Positions 9,478 to 17,812 of a stretch of 60,708 bases of DNA are shown here, one piece after another. Origin of the DNA: Balneolaceae bacterium (GTDB lineage: Bacteria > Bacteroidota > Rhodothermia > Balneolales > Balneolaceae); contig JAXHMK010000006.1 in NCBI GenBank assembly GCA_034521495.1, positions 1 through 60,708 of the forward strand. The letters run 5' to 3'. The notes under the pieces were generated by a model, which ran no database searches, had not been told where the DNA came from, and saw nothing but the letters and a program-made list of their open reading frames with translations. The number at the start of each line of letters is the position of its first letter. The stretch's first letter is position 1. The translations under genes and the position numbers were made by a program.

Positions 9478-9652
9478 GATGATTCAAAATCTTAGGTTAT
9501 TTCATTTATTTATTAGAGAGAAATTTCTTCCGCCCTAACGTCTGAACTTCTATTTATTTATAAGCTCTGAAAGGTAAGGAATCTTGGCGGGATTTATAAA
9601 TAATAGGCGGCAATGAGTGTACGACAGATTGCACTTTTTTTGTTGAGGGTAT

Positions 9653-9710
9653 GGCGCAAGCGTCTCGCTTGTGACCATTTTTCAGAGCACGAGCGAGACG
9701 CTCGCGCTAT
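9653..9710. repeat. REP-like inverted pair, GCGCRAGCGTCTCGCTYGTG family
   Basis: The 320-bp gap after lpdA holds a head-to-head pair of short hairpin units. Unit A (9653-9676) contains AAGCG-TCT-CGCTT. Unit B (9687-9710) is its near reverse complement, with CGAGCG-AGA-CGCTCG. A 10-base spacer separates them. Each unit folds on itself and the two also pair with each other, as in REP/BIME elements. Related units recur at 49774-49797, 49929-49952 and 50107-50131. Nothing else is evident in this gap. Confidence 0.65.
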
Positions 9711-9798
9711 CTTTTAAACGGCGTACCCAAGCTAAGTGCAATTTATCGCACACCTGCGGCAATTCACATCAAAAGTAAATTTCTTAAGTTGCCTGATT

Positions 9799-11157
9799 CT
9801 ACAGATCAAAATCCCCGCGTTTTTTTCTGAAAAAGTAGTCTTTACTGGCATCAACTACCCGCGGTGCCAGTAGCAGAGTTCCTATCATTGTGGGAATAGC
9901 CATCATCGCAAACATACCGTCAATAATGTTCACTACAATATCGATGGTGGTAATGGAACCGAGAAAAATTGTTGCAACGTAAAAATAATTGTAATAATGC
10001 TGCTTGTCTGCCCCGGCAAGAAAATTGAGGCATTTCGATCCGTAGTACGAATAGGTAAACATGGTGGTGATGCTGAAAATGAAAACACATAGGATCAGCA
10101 AATAAATACCAATGGTTGGGATTGCCGTATCAAAAGCAATGGCCGTCATCGTGATTCCATCTACCGTGTTATCTGTCCAGGCTCCGGTCATTAAAAGTGC
10201 AAGGGCTGTCATTGTACAGATCAACAACGTATCAATGGCCGGCTCCAGCATTCCCACCAGTCCCTCGCGAACCGGTTCAACAGTTTTTGCTGCTCCGTGT
10301 GCCATCGCCTCGGTACCGATACCGGCCTCATTCGAAAATGCCCCCCGGCGAACCCCATTGGATATAACCACCCAAAGAGCACCTCCGGCCGCAGCATTTC
10401 CGGTGAAAGCATCACTTACGATTAATGCTAAATACTGTGGCACATCTGTGATATTTATAATCAGTATATACACAACAGTAAATACGTAAATAATCACCAT
10501 CAGGGGAACCGCTCGTGAAGCCACGCTGCCAATCCGTTGAATTCCACCAAATATGACGAGTGAAACCAGTGTTACCAAAATGATGCCCATAATGATGTCT
10601 GACAATCGAAATCCTTCAGCGGTTAAGATAGAATCAGACAAAACCATTGTGTTATAACCCAGAAGCGAATGCTCCGCAAGCACCGTATCGCGTATAATTT
10701 GTGTGAGCTGATTGGCCTGGAATATGGGTGCGCAACCAATCAAACCAGCCAAACTGAAAAACGCAGCCAATGGTTTCCACTTTTTTCCAAGCCCTTCGGT
10801 GATATAGTACATAGGCCCGCCCTGTACTTTTCCGTTACTATCTTCTCCCCTGTACATAATGGAGAGCGTACAGGTGAAAAATTTTGTGGCCATTCCTACA
10901 ATTGCAGTAATCCACATCCAGAAGATGGCACCCGGCCCGCCCACGCCAATAGCAATAGCAACCCCGCTGATATTACCCATACCAATGGTAGCCGCCATCG
11001 TGCTTGAGAGTGCCTGGAAATGATTGATATCACCCGGAGCGTTGGGATCATCGTATCGGCCGGTGAGAATTTCAACGCCGTGCTTAAAATTTCGGTACGG
11101 CATGAATCGGCTGAATATCAGAAAAAAGATACCTCCGCCAACCAACAATACGAGCAT
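9799..11157 (-). CDS. Alanine/glycine:cation symporter (AGCS family)
   Basis: At least 452 residues with about ten membrane segments. It matches sodium-coupled alanine/glycine transporters: GMGNISGVAIAIGVGGPGAIFWMW, KVQGGPMYYITEGLG and RGAFSNEAGIGTEAMAHGAA are family hallmarks. The first ATG is at 11157, but the frame stays open to 11232. The translated upstream stretch (HLETLEQITVTFANYAWGTP) resembles the usual N-terminus of the family. The true start is therefore probably a non-ATG codon, such as CTG at 11214 or ATT at 11223, just after the DinB stop, or an ATG was lost. The gene follows dinB and marC on the same strand. Confidence 0.93.
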   Translation of the reverse strand: MLVLLVGGGIFFLIFSRFMPYRNFKHGVEILTGRYDDPNAPGDINHFQALSSTMAATIGMGNISGVAIAIGVGGPGAIFWMWITAIVGMATKFFTCTLSIMYRGEDSNGKVQGGPMYYITEGLGKKWKPLAAFFSLAGLIGCAPIFQANQLTQIIRDTVLAEHSLLGYNTMVLSDSILTAEGFRLSDIIMGIILVTLVSLVIFGGIQRIGSVASRAVPLMVIIYVFTVVYILIINITDVPQYLALIVSDAFTGNAAAGGALWVVISNGVRRGAFSNEAGIGTEAMAHGAAKTVEPVREGLVGMLEPAIDTLLICTMTALALLMTGAWTDNTVDGITMTAIAFDTAIPTIGIYLLILCVFIFSITTMFTYSYYGSKCLNFLAGADKQHYYNYFYVATIFLGSITTIDIVVNIIDGMFAMMAIPTMIGTLLLAPRVVDASKDYFFRKKRGDFDL

Positions 11158-11227
11158 GGGAGTACCCCACGCATAGTTCGCGAAGGTTACGGTAATCTGC
11201 TCTAACGTTTCCAGGTGATCAATGAAT

Positions 11228-11719
11228 TTAGTTTAATAACTCAGGGGATTTGGACATCCTTGCGAAATGAATATAGTCAATCGCAGGTGGTTTAATATCA
11301 CAATTTCTTAGAAAAAGTGAAATTTGTGCCCTGTGATGCTGCCCGTGAATAATCAGGTGATTTGTAATCTCCCAAACAGAATTACTATAACTTGTTCCCC
11401 TGGAGTTTTGATATTGAATTTCCGCATCCAGATTAACTTCATGGTCTGCAATAAAATCCATCCATTTCTGGTTCGCCTTTTTGGCTTTACTTTTCAGAAT
11501 CTCAAGATCATGATCTTCCCAAATGCCCACTTCATTTTCCATTGAACTTTTGATGACCCTGCGAAACCAAATTTTTTGCGCATTGATGATATGCGAGAGC
11601 AGAGAAACACACGTTTCCTGCTCTTTAAATGGTGCATGTTCTGTTACTTTATCAACCAATGTATTGGTGCACCATAAATCGAACTGAAACAGGTGCTGCA
11701 TTTTTTGTCTTTCGTCCAT
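11228..11719 (-). CDS. DinB family protein (putative metal-dependent hydrolase)
   Basis: A 163-residue four-helix-bundle protein of the DinB/YfiT superfamily. Candidate metal-binding histidines are H43 (LLSHIINAQKIWF) and H125 and H129 within HLIIHGQHHRAQI, matching the family triad. Members include thiol-transferase and hydrolase enzymes, but the substrate here is unknown. Its start lies 15 bp after the marC stop, consistent with co-transcription. It is not the Y-family polymerase DinB. Confidence 0.88.
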   Translation of the reverse strand: MDERQKMQHLFQFDLWCTNTLVDKVTEHAPFKEQETCVSLLSHIINAQKIWFRRVIKSSMENEVGIWEDHDLEILKSKAKKANQKWMDFIADHEVNLDAEIQYQNSRGTSYSNSVWEITNHLIIHGQHHRAQISLFLRNCDIKPPAIDYIHFARMSKSPELLN

Positions 11720-11734
11720 AATTAAACTCTCTGT

Positions 11735-12415
11735 TTATGTTACTATTCCAAAATATCTCGATATTCCGCTCAATATAAATTGAACAGCTATTGCCAGTGC
11801 AATGAAACCCATCAGGCGTGTCATAATATTCAGTCCAGTCGGGCCAATATATTTTGCCGAAATAGGTGCTAACCGCAGGATGCCATAGGTAATCAAAACA
11901 ACCAGGGCAATGGAACCACCATTAATCAGGTAATCGGTAACTCCCTCAGCCTGGGTTGCAAATCCAATGACAACTGCAATACTACCGGGGCCCGAGAGCA
12001 GAGGCAGTGCAAGCGGACTAAATGAAACGTCTTCTTTTTCCATAGCTGCCACCTGGTCTTCTTCGGTTAGTTTCCTCCCTCCTGATTCGGGATTCAGCAT
12101 TGCGTATGCTGCTCTCATTATTATCAAGCCCCCTGCAACACGAATTCCTGCCAGCGTTATTCCAAAAAAGCTGAGGACAAAGGTACCTATCAACAAAAAG
12201 GTGATGAGTACTCCGAACATGTAAAAACTGGCCCTTTTGGCTGTTTGAATTCGTTCCTGATCGTTAAACCGATCCGTCAGCGACAAAAATACGGGCATGG
12301 CCGCAAATGGATTTACAACAGAAAAAAGAGACGTAAAGCTTGCAAATAATAACCCGCCAATTCCAAGCAACGTAGATGTGTGTTCTGGTATATTCTCTGC
12401 GATTCCTTCTAACAT
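11735..12415 (-). CDS. MarC family integral membrane protein
   Basis: A 226-residue membrane protein with about six hydrophobic helices. Family signatures include SLFSVVNPFAAMPVFLSLT near residue 31, GGLIIMRAAYAML, and PLLSGPGSIAVVIGFAT. MarC proteins were once linked to multiple antibiotic resistance, but their transport function is not established. The gene leads a minus-strand run with dinB and the AGCS transporter. Confidence 0.9.
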   Translation of the reverse strand: MLEGIAENIPEHTSTLLGIGGLLFASFTSLFSVVNPFAAMPVFLSLTDRFNDQERIQTAKRASFYMFGVLITFLLIGTFVLSFFGITLAGIRVAGGLIIMRAAYAMLNPESGGRKLTEEDQVAAMEKEDVSFSPLALPLLSGPGSIAVVIGFATQAEGVTDYLINGGSIALVVLITYGILRLAPISAKYIGPTGLNIMTRLMGFIALAIAVQFILSGISRYFGIVT

Positions 12416-12519
12416 ACTTTAAAGATAGAGATGATTATATCAATTTTGAATATCGATTTTTAGAAAATAGATAGGAACCTGAGTTTTCTTATTTTTACCA
12501 AAAACATGAAACCATCTTT

Positions 12520-12975
12520 ATGAGCAACGAATTAATTCTACAGGAAGTCGAAACGATTGTAAACGGACCAGAAAACAGAGAGGAAAAACTTCAATCCATC
12601 TGCGAACTCTTGGATCAGGAGATTGACGTATTCGACTGGACCGGATTTTATCTTGCTTCTGATGAGGAGGAGCGGATGCTAATTCTCGGTCCCTATGTTG
12701 GAGAGGAGACGGATCACACAAAAATTCCCTTTGGTAAAGGAATTTGCGGGCAAGCTGCCGAAACTCTCGATACATTTGTAGTTCAGGATGTAAACCAGGC
12801 CGATAATTACCTGGCTTGCAGTATTCACGTTCAGTCTGAGATTGTTGTGCCAATTATGAAGGGAGATAAATTTGTGGGTGAACTGGATATCGACTCACAC
12901 ACCAAAGGTGCCATAACTCCTGATCTGAGACAATTGTGTGAAAATATTTGTAAAAAGCTCAGTTCTATTTTCTAA
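12520..12975 (+). CDS. GAF-domain protein related to free methionine-(R)-sulfoxide reductase
   Basis: A 151-residue single GAF domain. FYLA near residue 43, ILGPYVGEE (55-63), IPFGKGICGQAAET (69-82) and SEIVVPI (106-112) closely follow the fRMsr family, which reduces free L-methionine-(R)-sulfoxide. Of the three cysteines of the well-studied enzymes, the ones in GxCG (C76) and LAC (C100) are kept. The first, normally just before the IPFG strand, is replaced by H66, and the usual CDS after C100 reads CSI. It may work with two cysteines or have drifted in substrate. The gene stands alone. Confidence 0.85.
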   Translation: MSNELILQEVETIVNGPENREEKLQSICELLDQEIDVFDWTGFYLASDEEERMLILGPYVGEETDHTKIPFGKGICGQAAETLDTFVVQDVNQADNYLACSIHVQSEIVVPIMKGDKFVGELDIDSHTKGAITPDLRQLCENICKKLSSIF

Positions 12976-13024
12976 ATAATTCCTGATTTCAGCCCAGATT
13001 CAGCTTTCCTTCAGTTTTTCCGTT

Positions 13025-13033
13025 TATACTTTG
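13025..13033 (+). promoter_or_regulatory. Weak candidate promoter element (Bacteroidota-type -7)
   Basis: TATACTTTG lies upstream of the efflux operon and loosely resembles the TAnnTTTG -7 element of this lineage. The spacing inside the motif is one base too long, and no clear -33 TTG partner is seen. Confidence 0.2.
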
Positions 13034-13097
13034 TAAAAAGTTTTTGATAACTATAAAAAACACCAAACGATTGAGGCAGCCTTTCGTCTAAATGGTC

Positions 13098-13149
13098 AAA
13101 TTAGCAGACATTTGTAATAAGTTTTTAAAATTGGCACACATTGTACTAA
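13098..13149 (+). promoter_or_regulatory. Tandem imperfect direct repeat, possible operator of the efflux operon
   Basis: Two copies of a 22-23 bp sequence (13098-13120 and 13128-13149) match at about 19 positions. Shared blocks are AAATT, GCA, ACATT, GTA and TAA. Their starts are 30 bp apart, close to three helical turns, and they lie about 90-140 bp before the adaptor start. This is the layout of tandem operator sites, but no regulator gene is adjacent. Confidence 0.4.
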
Positions 13150-13240
13150 AAATCCGTTCAAGAGTTATTAGTTGCATCAAATGTACGTACTATTGATCGT
13201 AGCAAGAAAACATGGTAATCATTTAAACTACTATACACCG

Positions 13241-14488
13241 TTGAAAACATTCTATAAAAGTATCACAACTATCATCTTACTAACCGCTCTTATATCCTGT
13301 GGCGGAGGGGAATCTGAACCATCTGAATTCCGGGGATTTGGTAATTCCGGAGGACAAGAAGCTATCAGTGTTGAAGCTATTCCCGTTCAAAGTGCCACCA
13401 TTTCTGAACAGGTAAGTGCTTTTGGAAATATCCAGACAAAAGACCTTGTTGAAATTGTTCCACAGGTATCCAATCGAATTACAGAAATACATGCTGATCT
13501 GGGCGATAATGTGAGCCAGGGACAATTACTGGCTGAAATTTATGAAGCGCCATTCCGGGAAGCTGTTCAGCAGGCCGAAGCTCAAGTCCGCCAGGCACGT
13601 GCAACTTTGGAACGAGACAGTACTGAATTGGGCCGGCAGGAGCAACTTTTTGAACGCGATGTTATCAGCCGGGCAGAATACGAAACAGCACGAAGTACCT
13701 ATCTAAATAGTCTTGCGCAGTTTGAATCGGCTGAAGCTTCTCTTGCTCAAAGCAGGGAAGATCTTGAAAATACAGATATCGTTTCTCCCGTTTACGGTGT
13801 TGTGTTAAGCCGCTCTATTTCTGAGGGTGATCTTGCAACAACCGGAACCACACTTTTTGAAATTGCCAATCTTACCGGGTTCGAAACACGGGTGTTCCTG
13901 CCCATTCACGATTGGGAGCGTGTAGAGATCGGGCAACCGGTAACAATGGCACTCTCTTCAGATGGCGAATCGATTGCCGAAGGTGTTGTATCCATGAAAA
14001 GTCCGCGGCTGGACCCCACAACCGGACTTGGCGAAGTTGTTATCTCTCTTACAAATACATCTTCATCTGTTTATCAGGGGGCATTGGTTCAAACCCGTAT
14101 TAACCTTCAGACAAAACAGAACGTAGTTGTTATTCCACGATCGGCACTGGTTGAAAAAGTGGAAACCTACATTGAACCGGAAACCGGAACTATTGAATTA
14201 CAGCGATCATATTCTGCCTTTGTCACCCAGGGAGATACTTCCGCCGTTCGGAGAGATGTAGAACTGGGTATTGAACAGGGAGATCGAATTGAGGTTGTTA
14301 ACGGCCTGCAGCCTGGCGACCAACTTGTGGTTACAGGACAACAAAGCCTTGAAGATGGTTCACCTATTCAAATAGCAGGGAGTACTCCTTCGTTATCGGC
14401 AGAATCATCCGATACCACCGGCACTGCCGGCAGACAGCCCGGGGCAGGTACAGGAGAATCCGATTCGCAGCAAGCCGAACAGAATTAA
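13241..14488 (+). CDS. RND efflux periplasmic adaptor lipoprotein (HlyD/MFP family)
   Basis: From the TTG at 13241 this is a 415-residue membrane-fusion protein. I chose this start because it gives a clean lipoprotein signal (MKTFYKSITTIILLTALISC, lipidated C20); an ATG at 13181 and a TTG at 13172 lie upstream in frame. A barrel-sandwich half-motif (VPQVSNRITEIHADLGDNVSQGQLLAEI) is followed by a coiled-coil hairpin rich in A, E, Q and R. The second half-motif (DIVSPVYGVVLSRSISEGDL), beta-barrel and membrane-proximal domains come next, then a Ser/Thr/Gly-rich tail. It links the two pumps encoded 14 bp and 3.3 kb downstream to an outer-membrane channel that is not encoded here. Confidence 0.93.
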   Translation: MKTFYKSITTIILLTALISCGGGESEPSEFRGFGNSGGQEAISVEAIPVQSATISEQVSAFGNIQTKDLVEIVPQVSNRITEIHADLGDNVSQGQLLAEIYEAPFREAVQQAEAQVRQARATLERDSTELGRQEQLFERDVISRAEYETARSTYLNSLAQFESAEASLAQSREDLENTDIVSPVYGVVLSRSISEGDLATTGTTLFEIANLTGFETRVFLPIHDWERVEIGQPVTMALSSDGESIAEGVVSMKSPRLDPTTGLGEVVISLTNTSSSVYQGALVQTRINLQTKQNVVVIPRSALVEKVETYIEPETGTIELQRSYSAFVTQGDTSAVRRDVELGIEQGDRIEVVNGLQPGDQLVVTGQQSLEDGSPIQIAGSTPSLSAESSDTTGTAGRQPGAGTGESDSQQAEQN

Positions 14489-14502
14489 ATCGTTAAGGTA
14501 CT

Positions 14503-17500
14503 ATGAATAACCTTCCAAAATTAGCAGTAGACCGCCCGGTAACGTTTCTAATGATCAGTATTATACTGGTCGGTTTTGGCCTGTATGGATTGAATAATCT
14601 GCGGCTCAACTTATACCCCGATGTCTCTTTCCCGACAATTACCGTCTATACCACGTACGAAGGAGTTGCACCCGAAGATATTGAAGCTCTAATTACACGC
14701 CCGGTTGAGGAGCAGGTAGGAAGTATTTCAGGTGTGCGGCGTGTACGCTCACTCTCAAGCCAGGGATCGTCTGTTGTTAAATTGAATTTTAATTGGGGTA
14801 CGGATCTGTTTATGGCCGAGACCGAAGTTCGGAAACGGCTTGATATGATTCGCCGAACGCTTCCGGATGAGGTCGATCAACCTATTGTCTTTTCTTATGA
14901 TCCAAATGATGAACCGGTTATTGTATTGGCTCTTACTTCGAATACCCGGAGTCCGCGCGAACTGCGAACACTTGCCACGCGACAAATTGAACAGCGAATT
15001 GAGCGCATTAACGGGATCGCTTCGGCTGAGACAGCCGGTGGATATGACAGGCAGATAAACGTGCGGCTGCGCAATGACCAAATGAGGCGATATAATATTG
15101 ATATTGCCACCATCTCCAGCCGCCTTCAGCAAGAAAATGTACAAGTACCTGCCGGCGAGTTGGTGGAGGGTGAAACAGTTTTTTCCCTCCGAACGATTGG
15201 TGACTTCCGAAATCTCGATCAGATTAAGAATAGTATTGTTGCCATAACGGATGCCGGAAATCCGGTGTATCTCAACGATGTTGCAAATGTAGAAGACGGC
15301 ATCGCACAACCGATTGGAAATGTTCGCGTGCAGGGAAATGAAGGTGTGATTCTTAATATCTACAAGCAGAGCGACAGTAATATTGTAACCGCAGCCGGGG
15401 GAGTTGCTGAATCACTTGATGATATTCGAAGCGTCATCCCTTCCGACGTAGATCTTGCAGTACTCACCAACCGTGCTGATTTTATCAATATGTCCATTCA
15501 AAACCTTCTATATACAGGTTTACAGGCCATTGTATTGGTTGTAATTATTCTATTGATATTCTTGCGTAATGGCCGCTCTTCACTCATTGTGGCGATCTCC
15601 ATCCCGATCTCTATCATCACCACATTCAGCATTATGGATATGTCTGATGTGAGCCTGAATATCATTTCACTCTCTGGCCTAACACTCGCAGTAGGTCTTG
15701 TTGTAGATAACGCCGTAGTTGTCCTGGAAAACATATTCCGGTTTCGGGAGGAGGGTGCAGATGGTAAAAAATCGGCTATATCCGGGGCCCGGGAAGTTGC
15801 CACTCCTGTGGTTGTTTCTACCCTTACTACACTTGTCGTTTTTCTGCCAATTTTATTTGTACCGGGAATTGCAGGCCTTCTCTTTCGAGATATGGCTTTA
15901 ACAATCTCATTCGCGCTGATTGTTTCCGTACTGGTAGCCATTACTATAATACCCGTACTCAGTTCGAGAATTTTTGATAATACTCTCATCAATGCAGATA
16001 AAAAAGATCCGGCAAATAACCTGTTGAAGAAAATTTTGGTTTGGAGGCGGAAAAATCTGTCTACGCGTATTGCAGCTATACCTCTTTTTCTGCTTTATGC
16101 TATAGCCTGGCCTTTCTTAAAACTTTGGACGTGGATCGCAAAAGTATCAAAAGAGTTTTTCAGTGAAAGAGTTGCACCAAAATTGAGCAAAGGCCTCGAT
16201 CGGCTTGAAAATACGTATAAAAATCAACTGGACAGAGCTCTTTCAAGCAGTGGCTGGGTGGTGGCCGGAGCATTTGGCCTGCTCTTTCTATCACTACCTA
16301 TCTATTATCTGCTTGGCGGGGAATTTTTCCCACAGGTTGATGAAAACTTCATCATTCTTGAAGTGCAACGGGAGCCCGGTGTAAGTCTTCTTGAACTCGA
16401 ACGAACTATCAAACAGGCCGAACGTATTATCCAGGATGAAGTTCCCGAAGCTCGCTTAATTGTTTCCGACTACGGAGACAAAACCGGCATTGAGGGAGCC
16501 GATAATCCCGGCGGTAACCAGGGACGAATTCGTGTTGAACTGTTACCAATTTCAGAAAGATCCCGCTCTCAGATGCAAATTACGGATGAGGTTTTGGAAG
16601 AACTTCGAATTGTACCCGGAGCCAACATTCGCGAGGTACGGGAAGATCCGCTTAGCCCCGACGGAGAAACCGGACTTATTGTACAGATTTTTGGATACGA
16701 TCAAAGTGTGAAGGAAGAGCTGGCCGAAGGAGTGATGAACAAACTCACAGATATTGAAGGGATTGTAAGTGTATTCAGCTCTGCTGACCAGGGACGACCT
16801 GAACTACGGGTAGAGATGGACAGAGAGAGAATTTCAAGAGTGGGAATGACTACCTCACAAGTTGCAGACGCTCTCAGTAATGCAGTTCAGGGTGATATTG
16901 CCACTACATTTGTTGACCAGGGAATAGAATTTGAGGTACTCGTGGAAACAGCTGCTATCGATAAATCTCAATCCACTGATCTACAAGAACTGCAAATTCA
17001 AACACCCAATGGCGGATGGATGCCATTAAAGAACCTTGCCAGTATTCAAAGATATACAGGACCATCCAATATCTTACGGATTAACCAGGAGCGTATGGTT
17101 GAGGTTCAGGCCAATTTAGGTGAACTGGATCTGCAAACAGCTACCGACCAGGCACGGCTGCAACTGGAGTCGATGAACTGGCCGACGGGTTACCGGTATG
17201 AACTGGGCGGATCGGCCCAGGAACAGCGGGAATCGTTCCAGTTTCTGCTTTATGCATTTATTATCGCCGGAATTCTTACCTATATGGTGATGGCCTCCAT
17301 GTTTGAGAGTCTTGTTGAGCCATTTATTATTCTTGTTACTATTCCATTGGCTGTAACCGGCGTTCTTCTGATACTCTGGATTACTTCAACACCCGTAAGT
17401 GTAACTGCAATGGTGGGGCTTGTTCTGCTAACCGGTATTGTAGTGAATAACGGAATTGTGATGATTGACTACATTAAAATTTTGCAATCTCGCGGGCAAT

Positions 17501-17775
17501 CCAGACACCACGCTATTGTGGAAGGTGCCAGCCGGCGTTTACGTCCTATTTTAATGACGGCCTTTACTACAATCCTTGCAATGGTCCCGCTTGCGCTGCA
17601 ACTTGGCTCGGGAGCTGAAACCTGGAGCCCAATGGCCCGATCTGTTATCGGGGGTCTTGCCATGTCAACCGTATTGATGCTTTTTGCCGTGCCGTGCATG
17701 TATTACATCATCAACAGCTGGGTAGAAAAAGCCGGTTTCGATTCGGTTCACAAAGAAGATCCGCTTAAAGGGTAG
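14503..17775 (+). CDS. RND efflux pump permease 1 (AcrB/HAE-like)
   Basis: A 1090-residue inner-membrane pump with the RND plan: TM1 at about 12-30, a large periplasmic porter domain, TMs 2-6, a second porter domain and TMs 8-12. It should export hydrophobic compounds using proton-motive force. In TM4 the sequence is GLVVDNAVVVLEN with D402-N403, where AcrB has two aspartates. In TM10 it is GIVVNNGIVMIDYI, where AcrB has the relay lysine. A long cytoplasmic insert between TM6 and TM7 (about residues 490-580, basic and hydrophobic) accounts for the extra length. It follows the adaptor by 14 bp and precedes a second pump. Confidence 0.94.
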   Translation: MNNLPKLAVDRPVTFLMISIILVGFGLYGLNNLRLNLYPDVSFPTITVYTTYEGVAPEDIEALITRPVEEQVGSISGVRRVRSLSSQGSSVVKLNFNWGTDLFMAETEVRKRLDMIRRTLPDEVDQPIVFSYDPNDEPVIVLALTSNTRSPRELRTLATRQIEQRIERINGIASAETAGGYDRQINVRLRNDQMRRYNIDIATISSRLQQENVQVPAGELVEGETVFSLRTIGDFRNLDQIKNSIVAITDAGNPVYLNDVANVEDGIAQPIGNVRVQGNEGVILNIYKQSDSNIVTAAGGVAESLDDIRSVIPSDVDLAVLTNRADFINMSIQNLLYTGLQAIVLVVIILLIFLRNGRSSLIVAISIPISIITTFSIMDMSDVSLNIISLSGLTLAVGLVVDNAVVVLENIFRFREEGADGKKSAISGAREVATPVVVSTLTTLVVFLPILFVPGIAGLLFRDMALTISFALIVSVLVAITIIPVLSSRIFDNTLINADKKDPANNLLKKILVWRRKNLSTRIAAIPLFLLYAIAWPFLKLWTWIAKVSKEFFSERVAPKLSKGLDRLENTYKNQLDRALSSSGWVVAGAFGLLFLSLPIYYLLGGEFFPQVDENFIILEVQREPGVSLLELERTIKQAERIIQDEVPEARLIVSDYGDKTGIEGADNPGGNQGRIRVELLPISERSRSQMQITDEVLEELRIVPGANIREVREDPLSPDGETGLIVQIFGYDQSVKEELAEGVMNKLTDIEGIVSVFSSADQGRPELRVEMDRERISRVGMTTSQVADALSNAVQGDIATTFVDQGIEFEVLVETAAIDKSQSTDLQELQIQTPNGGWMPLKNLASIQRYTGPSNILRINQERMVEVQANLGELDLQTATDQARLQLESMNWPTGYRYELGGSAQEQRESFQFLLYAFIIAGILTYMVMASMFESLVEPFIILVTIPLAVTGVLLILWITSTPVSVTAMVGLVLLTGIVVNNGIVMIDYIKILQSRGQSRHHAIVEGASRRLRPILMTAFTTILAMVPLALQLGSGAETWSPMARSVIGGLAMSTVLMLFAVPCMYYIINSWVEKAGFDSVHKEDPLKG

Positions 17776-17812
17776 TCCAAAATTTTAGGTATAACGTTTA
17801 AGGTTGAGTAAA

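Noticed and set aside
11228-11719. DNA polymerase IV (DinB) gene
   Set aside because: The protein is the small four-helix DinB/YfiT type with a histidine triad and has no polymerase motifs.
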